A stretch of 63,392 nt of DNA from Bacteroidota bacterium. Lineage in GTDB: Bacteria; Bacteroidota; Bacteroidia; Chitinophagales; Chitinophagaceae. The first letter of the stretch is position 1. Each line of letters opens with the position of its first letter. This document shows positions 28,649 through 37,312 of this stretch, piece by piece. The DNA lies in contig JAFDXG010000100.1 in the NCBI GenBank assembly GCA_018268105.1, positions 1 through 63,392 of the forward strand. Direction: 5' to 3'. Both the position numbers and the translations under genes were made by a program. Below the pieces are notes generated by a model, which did no database searches, was not told the DNA's origin, and saw only the letters and a list, made by a program, of their open reading frames with translations.

Positions 28649-28723
28649 TACCTTTGATTTGTTGGTTGATAAATTTTTGTTTGAATTGCATTTGGACAAA
28701 GCATTTCCATTAACCACAATTCT

Positions 28724-28750
28724 GCGGGAAATGGAGCCAACATTTCCCGC
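28724..28750 (-). promoter_or_regulatory. Perfect 10-bp inverted repeat ahead of susC
   Basis: GCGGGAAATG and CATTTCCCGC form a perfect stem with a 7-base loop, lying between the fecR stop and the susC start. There is no T run behind it on the minus strand, so it is not a usual terminator. An RNA stem that partly separates fecR from susC expression, or a protein-binding operator, would fit. No TAnnTTTG promoter is seen in this gap, which suits a promoter read by the adjacent ECF sigma factor. Confidence 0.5.
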
Positions 28751-28853
28751 CTTTTATTTGTAGAATAGAAGTTTTCAGGGCAGATCAGGTTGAATTATAT
28801 ACAAGCATGACAATAGTCAGTTTTGGTTAAAAAAATAGATAGCCGGTTAATAA

Positions 28854-29990
28854 TTATTCAATCCATATTACGCCATTGCTATCTTTACTGTACTTAAATG
28901 CATTACCCGTTTCTCTAAAAGCATTTAATATTTCTTCAAGGCTTTCTCCTTCAAAAGTCCCTGTTAGGTTTAGTTTCTTTTTATTATCATTCTTAAAATG
29001 AATTTCCACTGCAAACCATTTTTCAAGAGCCATTGCAATTTTTTCAAAACTGGTATTTTTAAAGGCTAATTTATTTTCTTTCCATGCGGTTTCAAGCACC
29101 GTATTTTGTTTATCAGTAGAAATGAATGCTTTATTCACTGTAAACTTTTGAGTATTGGAGATATTTGTTTCCTTTCTGCCGGCATCTATTGGTTCCTCTG
29201 CAACAGCAGGGGTAGGGATAATTAGTTTTTCCCTGGGTAACAGCATAATGGTCTTGGAGGTATCTGCATTAAGTTGTACGGCTATTTTTCCCCTTATCAG
29301 TGAGGCAGCTGCACTATCTTCGTCATTATATGCCCTGATATTAAATGCCGTTCCAAGAACTTTTACTGTAAAGGCTTTTGTATGTACTAAAAATGGTTGC
29401 CCCTCATTGTGTGTAACATCAAAATAGGCTTCTCCTTCAAGTGTAACCGATCTTACTTTTCCTGAAAATTGTTTAGGGTATTCCAGCTTACTACCGGCAT
29501 TCAACCAAACATTTGTACCATCCGATAATACAAGCTGCGATCGGGATCCGTTTTGGGTTGCCAATTGTTGTAATACCGGTACTGGTTCTTTTATCTCTGG
29601 AGTAAATGACCATTTCCAGATAGCCATTGCTGCCAGCAAACAGGCAGCAGCAACAGAAGTATAACGTAAAATTCGTCGTATCCGATATTTTTTATGGGTC
29701 TGTAAAAATTCGTCAGTTGTTGTATATGTGCCTATTTCATTAAGGACAGTATTATCAACGGCATGCATTTTTTGCTTGTGCTTTTCTAAGGCCAGATAAA
29801 TATCCTTCTCCGTAAAATTTTTATGTTTATCATGCCATTGTTGCGAGATAATATCCTGTACATACAACGCAAAAGGCTGTTCCTGCAAAAGTTTACCCAA
29901 CTCTTCTTCTTCCACTGCGGTTATTTCTTTGGCAGTCCTTCTGGCCAGAAGAATCCATAACCGGTTATTTTCCCTTTTACTTTCGTCCAT
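28854..29990 (-). CDS. FecR-type anti-sigma factor
   Basis: 378 residues. A cytoplasmic N-terminal region (WILLARRTAKEITAVEEEELGKLL) binds the sigma factor. One membrane helix lies near 110-130 (ILRYTSVAAACLLAAMAIWKW). The periplasmic FecR core includes NGSRSQLVLSDGTNVWLNAG, LEGEAYFDVTHNEGQPFLVHT and VKVLGTAFNIRAY. The C-terminal DUF4974 (NTSFEKIAMALEKWFAVEIHF...GEGEN-like GTFEGESLEEIL) should contact the SusC STN domain. It lies 53 bases after the ECF sigma gene and ahead of susC. Ligand binding to SusC is expected to be passed through this protein to the sigma factor. Confidence 0.92.
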   Translation of the reverse strand: MDESKRENNRLWILLARRTAKEITAVEEEELGKLLQEQPFALYVQDIISQQWHDKHKNFTEKDIYLALEKHKQKMHAVDNTVLNEIGTYTTTDEFLQTHKKYRIRRILRYTSVAAACLLAAMAIWKWSFTPEIKEPVPVLQQLATQNGSRSQLVLSDGTNVWLNAGSKLEYPKQFSGKVRSVTLEGEAYFDVTHNEGQPFLVHTKAFTVKVLGTAFNIRAYNDEDSAAASLIRGKIAVQLNADTSKTIMLLPREKLIIPTPAVAEEPIDAGRKETNISNTQKFTVNKAFISTDKQNTVLETAWKENKLAFKNTSFEKIAMALEKWFAVEIHFKNDNKKKLNLTGTFEGESLEEILNAFRETGNAFKYSKDSNGVIWIE

Positions 29991-30043
29991 ACCTGGTAAG
30001 GACAGGATAAGCAGGGCCGATTCCCTAAAAGAAATTTATTTTT

Positions 30044-30628
30044 TTAAGATTTAGATTGAGGAAAATCCTGAAAGTGGTGCAAATGGAGGCGTATAGTGAG
30101 TCCGAGCTTTTTTACTGCTATGGCCAGTTGGGCGTCCACTGTTTTAGGCGAAATACCCAGCAACTCAGCCACATCCTTGTAGGAAAATCCATCCATTTTA
30201 ACCAGTCTGAAGATCATCTGACACCTGCCTGGCAACTCACTAATCGCATTCTCAATAATTTGCGCCAGTTCCCTGGAGGTAAGCCGTTCCTCTACATCAG
30301 GAATAATAGCCAGGGCATCTTTATCCAGTGTGTCAAAAGGTAAATGGCTTCCTTTATTTTTGGGCAGGGCATTAAGTGAATGATTTTTAACGCATACGTA
30401 TATATATACAAGTGGGTTACTTACCTCACTCAATTGCTCCCTTTTTTGCCATAGCATAACAAAAACATCCGATACAATTTCTTCTGCCTGATGGAAAGAG
30501 CCTACTATCGCTGCAGAGAAATGTATAAGCCGTGGGCATAACAATCTGTATAGCTCATCATAATCAGTCATACCCGACTGAGTACAAACGCTATAAAATA
30601 ATTGTTTGATTCGTTCCTCATTCCCCAT
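30044..30628 (-). CDS. ECF sigma factor, FecI type
   Basis: 194 residues. Region 2 is YDELYRLLCPRLIHFSAAIVGSFHQAEEIVSDVFVMLWQKRE. Region 4 is ISELPGRCQMIFRLVKMDGFSYKDVAELLGISPKTVDAQLAIAVKKL, with the expected helix-turn-helix. It should direct transcription of the SusC/D operon when released by FecR. The start is uncertain: ATG 30628 gives 19 residues ahead of a second Met (30571) that fits the usual ECF start. A -7 element lies only 4 bases ahead of 30628, so either the transcript is leaderless or the second Met is used. Confidence 0.9.
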   Translation of the reverse strand: MGNEERIKQLFYSVCTQSGMTDYDELYRLLCPRLIHFSAAIVGSFHQAEEIVSDVFVMLWQKREQLSEVSNPLVYIYVCVKNHSLNALPKNKGSHLPFDTLDKDALAIIPDVEERLTSRELAQIIENAISELPGRCQMIFRLVKMDGFSYKDVAELLGISPKTVDAQLAIAVKKLGLTIRLHLHHFQDFPQSKS

Positions 30629-30632
30629 GCAA

Positions 30633-30640
30633 CAAAAATA
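30633..30640 (-). promoter_or_regulatory. -7 element of the ECF sigma gene
   Basis: TATTTTTG on the minus strand is an exact TAnnTTTG match. No TTG is seen at the right distance upstream. With the usual 5-7 bases to the start site, transcription would begin at or beside the annotated ATG at 30628. Confidence 0.45.
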
Positions 30641-31027
30641 ACATAAACCTTACTGAAATCCAGTATCACCGGCATTAAGAAAATATTATTCATAGCCAAC
30701 TAAATGCCTGTATAATAAAGCAACCGATTGTGCAATTATTCAAAGATTGCTATTGAGTACACAATAATGATTTTACGGGTCATAAACTGAATTGACATAT
30801 CCCGGGGTAATTGTTCCGGCAATAAAATAAATCGTTGCTCAACTTTTTTAATCCTTTCAAGAAAATTACACTACTCCTTTTTAATCACTTCATTCTTTGT
30901 ACTGAACTTCTTGGTGCTCGATACGGTTTAATTCTTTAGTTGTCATTCTATTTGAGATAAACTATATACAGCGAAATCTTGAGCAGTATTCTGAAGCTGC
31001 CTATATCCCTAATCCCCCGAATCTTCT
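30641..31027. other. Divergent intergenic region between ECF sigma gene and mnmA
   Basis: About 390 bases without a convincing gene on either strand. It contains a CCCGGG palindrome near 30800 and AT-rich sequence, but no hairpin followed by a T run and no RNA gene that I recognise. It presumably holds the upstream parts of the two divergent promoters. Confidence 0.3.
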
Positions 31028-31035
31028 TATTTTTG
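31028..31035 (+). promoter_or_regulatory. -7 element of the mnmA promoter
   Basis: TATTTTTG matches TAnnTTTG exactly and lies 19 bases ahead of the mnmA ATG. There is no TTG at 17-23 bases upstream, so the call rests on the -7 element alone. Confidence 0.45.
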
Positions 31036-31054
31036 CAGGCTAATTTATAATGTT

Positions 31055-32167
31055 ATGAGTCGCAAGGGTAAAGTATTGGTGGCAATGAGCGGAGGTATAG
31101 ACAGTACCGTAACAGCGCTCATGCTCCACGACGAAGGGTACGAAGTAGTGGGCATTACCATGAAAACATGGGATTATGCCAGTAGCGGCAGCAGCAAAAA
31201 AGAAACAGGCTGCTGTAATATAGACAGTTTCAATGATGCCCGCATGGCCGCTGTAGAACATGGCTTCCCGCATTTTATTCTGGATATCCGCAGCGAGTTC
31301 GGGGATGCAGTTATAGATAATTTTGTTGAAGAATATTTAGCAGGGCGCACACCCAATCCCTGCGTGATGTGTAATACGCACATTAAATGGCGGGCTTTGC
31401 TTAAACGCGCTGATGCACTGGATTGCGAGTATATTGCAACCGGCCATTACGGTAATATTCACCGCCATGATAACGGGAGGTACTATATCAGTAAAGGGCT
31501 TGATGAAACAAAGGACCAGAGTTATGTACTCTGGGGTTTGCAACAAGACCTTTTGAGCAGAACAATGTTACCGCTGGGCAAATACCGAAAAACGGAGATT
31601 CGTCAGATGGCGCTCGAATACGGCTATCCCGAACTGGCTAAAAAAAGTGAGAGCTACGAAATATGTTTCGTGCCAGATAATGATTACCGCGGTTTTCTTA
31701 AGCGGAAGGTAGAGGGTCTCGAAGAACGGGTGAATGGCGGTCAGTTTGTAGATACCCACGGTAATATCCTGGGAGCACACAAAGGCTATCCTTTTTATAC
31801 CATCGGACAAAGGAAGGGATTAGATATAGCTCTGGGAAAACCGGCTTATGTTACCCAAATCATCCCTGAAACCAATACCGTTGTGCTGGGTGATGAAGAA
31901 GACCTGAACCGCCAGCAGATGATAGTTACTAAACTAAACTGGCAGAAATATAATGGTATCCATGATGGTTTGGAAGCTATCACTAAAATCAGGTATAAAG
32001 ACAAAGGTGCATTTTCCACCCTTCAGAACCATGAGCAGGGTATTTCCGTACAATTTTACAACCCGGTGAAAGGGATAGCACCCGGCCAAAGTGCTGTGTT
32101 TTATGAAGGGGAGGATGTTATTGGCGGAGGTATCATTATGCGAAGCAACCAAGATTCAACATTTTGA
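31055..32167 (+). CDS. mnmA: tRNA-specific 2-thiouridylase MnmA
   Basis: 370 residues, the usual family length. The ATP-pyrophosphatase P-loop SGGIDS is at 12-17. The two catalytic cysteines are Cys103 in PNPCVMC and Cys204 in YEICFVPDNDY. GRYYISKGLDETKDQSYVLWGL, GQRKGL and the C-terminal barrel (GIAPGQSAVFYEGEDVIGGG) are all present. The enzyme puts the 2-thio group on wobble uridine of tRNA-Lys, Glu and Gln in the cytoplasm. It is transcribed away from the ECF sigma gene and appears to be a single-gene unit. Confidence 0.95.
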   Translation: MSRKGKVLVAMSGGIDSTVTALMLHDEGYEVVGITMKTWDYASSGSSKKETGCCNIDSFNDARMAAVEHGFPHFILDIRSEFGDAVIDNFVEEYLAGRTPNPCVMCNTHIKWRALLKRADALDCEYIATGHYGNIHRHDNGRYYISKGLDETKDQSYVLWGLQQDLLSRTMLPLGKYRKTEIRQMALEYGYPELAKKSESYEICFVPDNDYRGFLKRKVEGLEERVNGGQFVDTHGNILGAHKGYPFYTIGQRKGLDIALGKPAYVTQIIPETNTVVLGDEEDLNRQQMIVTKLNWQKYNGIHDGLEAITKIRYKDKGAFSTLQNHEQGISVQFYNPVKGIAPGQSAVFYEGEDVIGGGIIMRSNQDSTF

Positions 32168-32171
32168 ATCA

Positions 32172-32204
32172 ATATACGCCGGCATAGGCCGATGGCATAT
32201 TTTT
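32172..32204 (+). terminator. Possible terminator after mnmA
   Basis: GCCGG and CCGATGGC can pair with a 3-base bulge, extended by AT pairs on both sides, and TTTTT follows at 32200-32204. The stem is imperfect, so this is a moderate candidate. Confidence 0.35.
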
Positions 32205-32326
32205 CAACAATAAATAGTATATCAAAGCGTTAGCATTCCGATATTGTTTCTCTGCTTTAACACAATAGAAACGGGCAAGCATCACTTTAATACTGGAATC
32301 AATCTCTGTCGTATTATATTGCAACT

Positions 32327-33217
32327 ATGACTTTAAAAAGAAAATATCTTCTTTTCTGCGCGGTAATGTTGATGTTATGTACACTTCCGTTCTGTAAAAA
32401 ACAAACCGACAGCTTTGAAGCAACACCCGCAGCAGATTATTACCCGGTGCAGGAAGGGAAATATATACAATACCGTTTGGATTCGGTAGTGTTTACCGAT
32501 TTTGACAGGGTGAGAGAAGTCCATTCTTACCAGGTAAAAGATATAGTAGATGCACAAATTACGGATAACCTGGGCCGCCCCGCTTTTCGTATCAGGCGGA
32601 TGATAAGAGATACCGCCGGAATTACTCCCTGGCAGGACAATGCCAGCTTTATGGTAACTATACTTCCTAACTCGGTAGAGTATGTTGAGAATAACCTGCG
32701 GTTTATAAAACTCGTGTCTCCTGTCCGAAACGATTATTACTGGCCGGGCAACAGCTATATTTTCACCGGCACCGGTGAGAACAGCAGTAGTTCTTCCGAA
32801 TCCGAATATGCCTATATGTATGGATGGAATTATACCTACGCAAATGCTGGGCAACCGTATATAGTAAATAACACCACAATTGATAATACGGTTACGGTAT
32901 TGCAACAAGATCAGTCAACCGGCGACCCCGCACGTTATCCAACCAGTTATGCTGACAGTACCTATAGTATAGAGGTTTACGGCAAAGACATTGGTCTGAT
33001 ATATAAGGATTTTCTCCATTGGGAATATCTTATACAACTCACCCTCCAAAATTGCCGCATGATTATTCCAGGGGAACCTGTTCCCTCTCCCTGTCCGGCA
33101 AACCTCAACTGTGATTCGCTGGCAGCAACTAAAAACGGATATGCTGTTTGTGATACCCTGGCGCCTTATTCTTATAATGGTTATGGCATCAGACTCACAA
33201 TGCTTGAACACAATTAG
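32327..33217 (+). CDS. Lipoprotein of unknown function
   Basis: 296 residues with a lipoprotein signal (MTLKRKYLLFCAVMLMLCTLPFCKKQ, Cys near 23). The mature part opens with DYYPVQEGKYIQYRLDSVVF, a pattern common in Bacteroidota extracellular lipoproteins whose role is unknown. The rest is rich in Tyr, Asp and Asn, with YIFTGTG and PSPCPANLNC segments. It ends 18 bases before the subtilase gene in the same direction, so the two are probably co-transcribed. A role as a partner, anchor or inhibitor of the protease is only a guess. No domain with known activity is visible. Confidence 0.7.
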   Translation: MTLKRKYLLFCAVMLMLCTLPFCKKQTDSFEATPAADYYPVQEGKYIQYRLDSVVFTDFDRVREVHSYQVKDIVDAQITDNLGRPAFRIRRMIRDTAGITPWQDNASFMVTILPNSVEYVENNLRFIKLVSPVRNDYYWPGNSYIFTGTGENSSSSSESEYAYMYGWNYTYANAGQPYIVNNTTIDNTVTVLQQDQSTGDPARYPTSYADSTYSIEVYGKDIGLIYKDFLHWEYLIQLTLQNCRMIIPGEPVPSPCPANLNCDSLAATKNGYAVCDTLAPYSYNGYGIRLTMLEHN

Positions 33218-33235
33218 AAAAACCAATCATCCTCT

Positions 33236-34927
33236 ATGAAAAAGATTGCTATCATAATTGCAGCATTTCTGCTGGCATCAGCGCATCAGGCGCAGTCGCA
33301 ATCCGGTAAATATATTATTCAGTTTAAGGATAAAAAAAATAGCCCTTATTCCCTCAGTAATCCCGGTGATTTTCTTTCTGCAAAGTCCATAACAAGAAGG
33401 CAGCGACAACAGATTCATCTTGATAGTACCGACCTTCCCGTAAATCCGGCATATCTTGATAGTGTACAAAATGCGGGATCGGTTACTATACTCAATAGTT
33501 CCAAATGGCTCAACCAGGTGTTGATACAAACCTCTGATGCCAATGCGCTTGATCGTATACTGCAGTTGAGTTTTGTAAAGGCATCAAAAAAAATTGCGCC
33601 CCGAACATCCAGGCAGGAGCTTGACACTGAAGATAAACTGATTAAAAATACAGCACCCTCAAAAAAAACAATGGGTTCCCAGGGTACAAGTGACTATCTT
33701 AATTATGGCAGTACATACAACCAGATCAACATTCATGAGGGTGAGTTTTTACATAATAAAGGTTTCCTTGGCGAAGGAATGACAATAGCGATGCTTGATG
33801 CAGGCTTCTATCATTATGATACCAACCCCGCATTCGATAGTATGCGGCTTCAGCAACGGGTGCTGGGTACCTGGGATTTTGTGGCGAATAAAGAAAGTGT
33901 TACTGAAGAACATTATCATGGCATGCTTTGTCTTTCGACCATTGCCGCCAATCGTCCCGGAACAATGGTTGGCACTGCGCCTCATGCAAAATTTTATTTG
34001 TTCCGTACGGAAAATGTAGCAACTGAATTTCCGGTTGAAGAACAGAACTGGGTAGCAGCGGCGGAGCGGGCCGATAGTCTTGGCGTAGATTTGATCACTA
34101 CCTCACTCGGTTATTCTACTTTTGATGATCCCTCTATGGATTACAGCTACGAAGATATGGATGGCAAAACGACTATATGTGCAAGAGGTGCTGAGTGGGC
34201 AGCTAAAAAAGGTATGATAGTAACGGCGAGCGCCGGCAACTCCGGAAACGCTTCATGGCATTATATCGGTACCCCTGCCGACGCAGAGCATGTAATAACC
34301 ATCGGTTCTGTAGATTATAGCGGTAACCCGTCCGCATTCTCCAGTTATGGTCCTTCAGCCGACGGGAGGGTGAAACCTGATGTGGCATCGGTGGGGTCAA
34401 ATACTGTGGTAGCCGGCACAAGTGGTAATCCAACATCAGCATATAGCGGCACATCGCTTGCCAATCCAAATTTAGCAGGTTTAATCACCTGTTTGTGGCA
34501 GGCATTCCCGGAGTTTACCAGTCTTGATATAAGAGACGCTGTCCAAAAAAGCGGTAACAGTTATCTTACTCCAAATGATCGTATTGGCTACGGTATCCCT
34601 AATATGCGTATTGCCTACAACCTGCTGCTGCAAAAAAGAAATGAAAAAAATATGGAGCGGATACTGGCAAACGATTGGATTAAAGCTTACCCCGTTCCAT
34701 TTGTACAATCATTTAATATTATACTAAACCCACCCCAAACCTCCAGGTCAACTTTTGTTTTGTACAATACCGCCGGGAATATAGTGACAATAAAATATAT
34801 TGATGTACAATCCGGTGTTTACCAGCAAATCCCTTTCACTAATCTCTCTGCAATAGCAGGCGGCGTGTACTGGCTCTCCTATACAGATGGAAAAAATTCA
34901 AGAATAGTGCGGCTCGTGAAGCAATAG
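33236..34927 (+). CDS. Secreted subtilisin-like serine protease (S8) with T9SS sorting domain
   Basis: 563 residues. The signal peptide ends near AQS (about 22). A propeptide-like part (KYIIQFKDKKNSPYSLSNP...) is followed by the S8 core: catalytic Asp in MTIAMLDAGFYHYD, His in EEHYHGMLCLSTIAA, the Asn oxyanion region ITTSLGYSTF, ASAGNSGN, and Ser in YSGTSLANPNLAGL. The last roughly 80 residues (IKAYPVPFVQSFNI...GGVYWLSYTDGKNSRIVRLVKQ) are a type A type IX secretion sorting domain, so the enzyme is exported across the outer membrane. It follows a lipoprotein gene by 18 bases. The substrate is unknown. Confidence 0.9.
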   Translation: MKKIAIIIAAFLLASAHQAQSQSGKYIIQFKDKKNSPYSLSNPGDFLSAKSITRRQRQQIHLDSTDLPVNPAYLDSVQNAGSVTILNSSKWLNQVLIQTSDANALDRILQLSFVKASKKIAPRTSRQELDTEDKLIKNTAPSKKTMGSQGTSDYLNYGSTYNQINIHEGEFLHNKGFLGEGMTIAMLDAGFYHYDTNPAFDSMRLQQRVLGTWDFVANKESVTEEHYHGMLCLSTIAANRPGTMVGTAPHAKFYLFRTENVATEFPVEEQNWVAAAERADSLGVDLITTSLGYSTFDDPSMDYSYEDMDGKTTICARGAEWAAKKGMIVTASAGNSGNASWHYIGTPADAEHVITIGSVDYSGNPSAFSSYGPSADGRVKPDVASVGSNTVVAGTSGNPTSAYSGTSLANPNLAGLITCLWQAFPEFTSLDIRDAVQKSGNSYLTPNDRIGYGIPNMRIAYNLLLQKRNEKNMERILANDWIKAYPVPFVQSFNIILNPPQTSRSTFVLYNTAGNIVTIKYIDVQSGVYQQIPFTNLSAIAGGVYWLSYTDGKNSRIVRLVKQ

Positions 34928-35075
34928 GCTGATTCCTCTTTAATTTTATGTGCGCTGAGAGTTGATACCCGCGATGAGGAGATAATGATCTTCCCGGCAG
35001 ATTTTGATAAGATCAATCACAATCAGTTTATAGGAAGGGCCAAGATTAAGAAAAACCTTTTTCAACCGGTATTGA

Positions 35076-36284
35076 TTACAATGAAATAGCTACATCAGCT
35101 TTCCGCAGCAAGGCTGCAAACATGTTGTCAGCTTTAATAGTATAGCCGCAGATTACTTTCATTTGCAGCAATTCCATACCAGGTTGTTGCTTTATGCTTT
35201 CCACGATATCCTCATTTTCATTTTTAAAAACAGAACAGGTAATATATAAAAGATAACCACCTGGTTTAACAAAAGGCAGAACAGCAGTTGTGATCTTTTT
35301 CTGCAATACAGTATAATGGTCAAGTTTGTTTGCCTGCCAGTAAAACAATTGCTCAGGTGTGCGGGCCCAGGTGCCGGAGCCCGAACATGGCGCATCGCAT
35401 ATCACCAGATCGTATCCATTTGGGTCGGCAGGTATATCTGATTGGCTGAGGTCGGCTACAAAAGACTTATAATTCTTTATGCCCGCTTGTTTAAATCTCA
35501 GATGCAGATTAATAAGTATGCTTTCCCGGATGTCAGAAACCGTTAGTGATACATCGTTCAGGTAGTCATTTACCAATATAGACTTGCCCCCGCTTGCTGC
35601 GCAGCAGTCCCATACCCGAAGCCCACGGCTTTGTTGCAGGGGAAGCAGTAGCTCCTGCACACTTTGAGAACTATAGTCCTGCACCACTACCTCCTTATTC
35701 ACATCAAACAACTCATGTGTTTTGGTATGATTGGGCAGACCTATGCCGCTGCTACCGATAGCATAGTAGTTGACACCAGAATCCTTACATAACTGCAACA
35801 CTCTTTCCTTATATCCCGGCCTAATCCTGATAAAGAGGTCGGGCTGTGAGAAGAACGATAAGGCAAAATGTCGGAACGCTATTCCTTCGCTTAAAAGAGA
35901 TTTCCATGGAAAGATCAATTCAAAAGGGTCACCCCCCGGGATCAGCGTACGCTGTTGTAAAAGCAACATTTTCTCATCAATGGGGAGCGTTGTACTTGCA
36001 TTGAGATCCGGCGCAATAGCAGATAATGTTTCATTATGCTCCGTTGTACATAAAAAAAGAGCGGTTATAATATTAGCCTCAAGTGTATTTGTTGCAGCAG
36101 TGAAAAACATTTTCCCTGTCCGGAAGTAACAATAACAAAAATGGCTGATTTGTTTCCTGTCTCTTGATCCATATTTTTTGTGAGCCGAAAAAAATTTTTT
36201 CAGCATTGAAGCAAAGGGTTCTGTACCATTGTACAGGCGAATGATAGTTGCCGAGGTATTGAGATATGAATGGAATCTGCTCAT
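35076..36284 (-). CDS. RsmB/NOP-family rRNA cytosine-C5 methyltransferase
   Basis: 402 residues. The SAM site is RVWDCCAASGGKSI, motif IV is VICDAPCSGSGTWARTPEQ with its Cys, and motif VI is LLYITCSVFKNENEDIV with the catalytic Cys, as in RsmB (16S m5C967) and related enzymes. The N-terminal part resembles the NusB-like RNA-binding region in divergent form (FFSAHKKYGSRDRKQISHFCYCYFR). The exact RNA target is not certain, so no symbol is assigned. It stands alone on the minus strand; the nearest upstream neighbour ends 132 bases away. Confidence 0.85.
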   Translation of the reverse strand: MSRFHSYLNTSATIIRLYNGTEPFASMLKKFFSAHKKYGSRDRKQISHFCYCYFRTGKMFFTAATNTLEANIITALFLCTTEHNETLSAIAPDLNASTTLPIDEKMLLLQQRTLIPGGDPFELIFPWKSLLSEGIAFRHFALSFFSQPDLFIRIRPGYKERVLQLCKDSGVNYYAIGSSGIGLPNHTKTHELFDVNKEVVVQDYSSQSVQELLLPLQQSRGLRVWDCCAASGGKSILVNDYLNDVSLTVSDIRESILINLHLRFKQAGIKNYKSFVADLSQSDIPADPNGYDLVICDAPCSGSGTWARTPEQLFYWQANKLDHYTVLQKKITTAVLPFVKPGGYLLYITCSVFKNENEDIVESIKQQPGMELLQMKVICGYTIKADNMFAALLRKADVAISL

Positions 36285-36416
36285 GAATATGGATCAGAAA
36301 TTACAGGATGCAAAATAAGCAGGATCACTCTGTTGTAAATAATCAGTACTGCAGGTACACTACAAAATAGATATAGCATTTAACTTCTCAAATTATAAAG
36401 CATCCTTAGTCGTTTC

Positions 36417-37277
36417 TTATTGGTAATAGTAATAAATGTCTGCGGAGCCGCCATTAATAATATCATTTTGCGTACCCTTTACCGGTTTCCCGGAAGAATT
36501 GTATTCATAGCTGAAAGTGAATTTGTCGGGGCCCTCAGGATTTTCAAAACTTTGTATAGAATTAGGTCCACAAAACCCCGGGGGAAACAGTCCGTCAAAT
36601 AGCATTTCATTCCCAAAATTGGCTGCGGTACTTTTGTCGCTATATTGTATTTTAATCACCTGCGGTGGATCGCTCTGATCTTCAAATGTAAGAGCAACCT
36701 GCGTAATATTTCCGTTTGCATCATAGGTGTATAAAGCTTTTTGGTACTCCGCCCAGGTATTGCCATCAAATCTTATTATATGCACAGTATTGATGCGACC
36801 GTTAGCATCATAGCCATATATAATACTGTCTTTGATTGGAGGATTAGGAATATCGGGGACATCACGAAGTGCATAATCATATTTATCACCATTCAAATGT
36901 ATATGATACACTACGCTGTCTTCATACATTATATTATTGTTGATCTTTGCAGTCATATATTCCACATATCTTTCCACCAGCCCGGATGCATTGCGATAGT
37001 AGCGATAGGATTGGTCTATAATATACTGGTGATTGTCATCGGGGCTGGTTTGACTAAGACGAATAAGCCGTTTCTCGCTATCATACTGTAAACTGCTTAC
37101 GGAAGAGTCCTGGTTATTATTATACTTTGTTACCATTCTTATTAACAATCCACTCGTGTTCCCTGGTGTTCCTGTTGTATCATCGGGTGTTTGATCCCTT
37201 TGTTCAAATGAACGCTCTTTGCCGCAGGAAATGAAAAGCGGAATCATTAAAATTGGAATAATTCGCATTATCTGCAT
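36417..37277 (-). CDS. Tandem lipoprotein 3 of 3, YD/DUF4595-like
   Basis: About 286 residues from ATG 37277 (MQIMRIIPILMIPLFISCGKE); a GTG at 37304 and an ATG at 37268 are alternatives. A lipoprotein signal is followed by a beta-rich chain of repeats of the form LQYDSEKRLIRLSQ, YGYDANGRINTVHII and YTYDANGNITQVAL, which resembles the DUF4595/YD-repeat lipoproteins. The chain ends in aromatic residues (ADIYYYYQ). It shares layout and motifs with the two genes upstream (NIM/NIF-x-x-DS-V, the DPPQVI/DPLTEE turn, NFGNE/NFGME). Function is unknown. It is the last gene of the series behind odhB. Confidence 0.7.
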   Translation of the reverse strand: MQIMRIIPILMIPLFISCGKERSFEQRDQTPDDTTGTPGNTSGLLIRMVTKYNNNQDSSVSSLQYDSEKRLIRLSQTSPDDNHQYIIDQSYRYYRNASGLVERYVEYMTAKINNNIMYEDSVVYHIHLNGDKYDYALRDVPDIPNPPIKDSIIYGYDANGRINTVHIIRFDGNTWAEYQKALYTYDANGNITQVALTFEDQSDPPQVIKIQYSDKSTAANFGNEMLFDGLFPPGFCGPNSIQSFENPEGPDKFTFSYEYNSSGKPVKGTQNDIINGGSADIYYYYQ

Positions 37278-37312
37278 AACTGTTTTTTTTAAAGTAAGGT
37301 TCACTATTTATT

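Noticed and set aside
30641..31027. Possible small RNA or gene in the gap before mnmA
   Set aside because: No open frame with a plausible start, no hairpin with a T run and no known RNA motif were seen.
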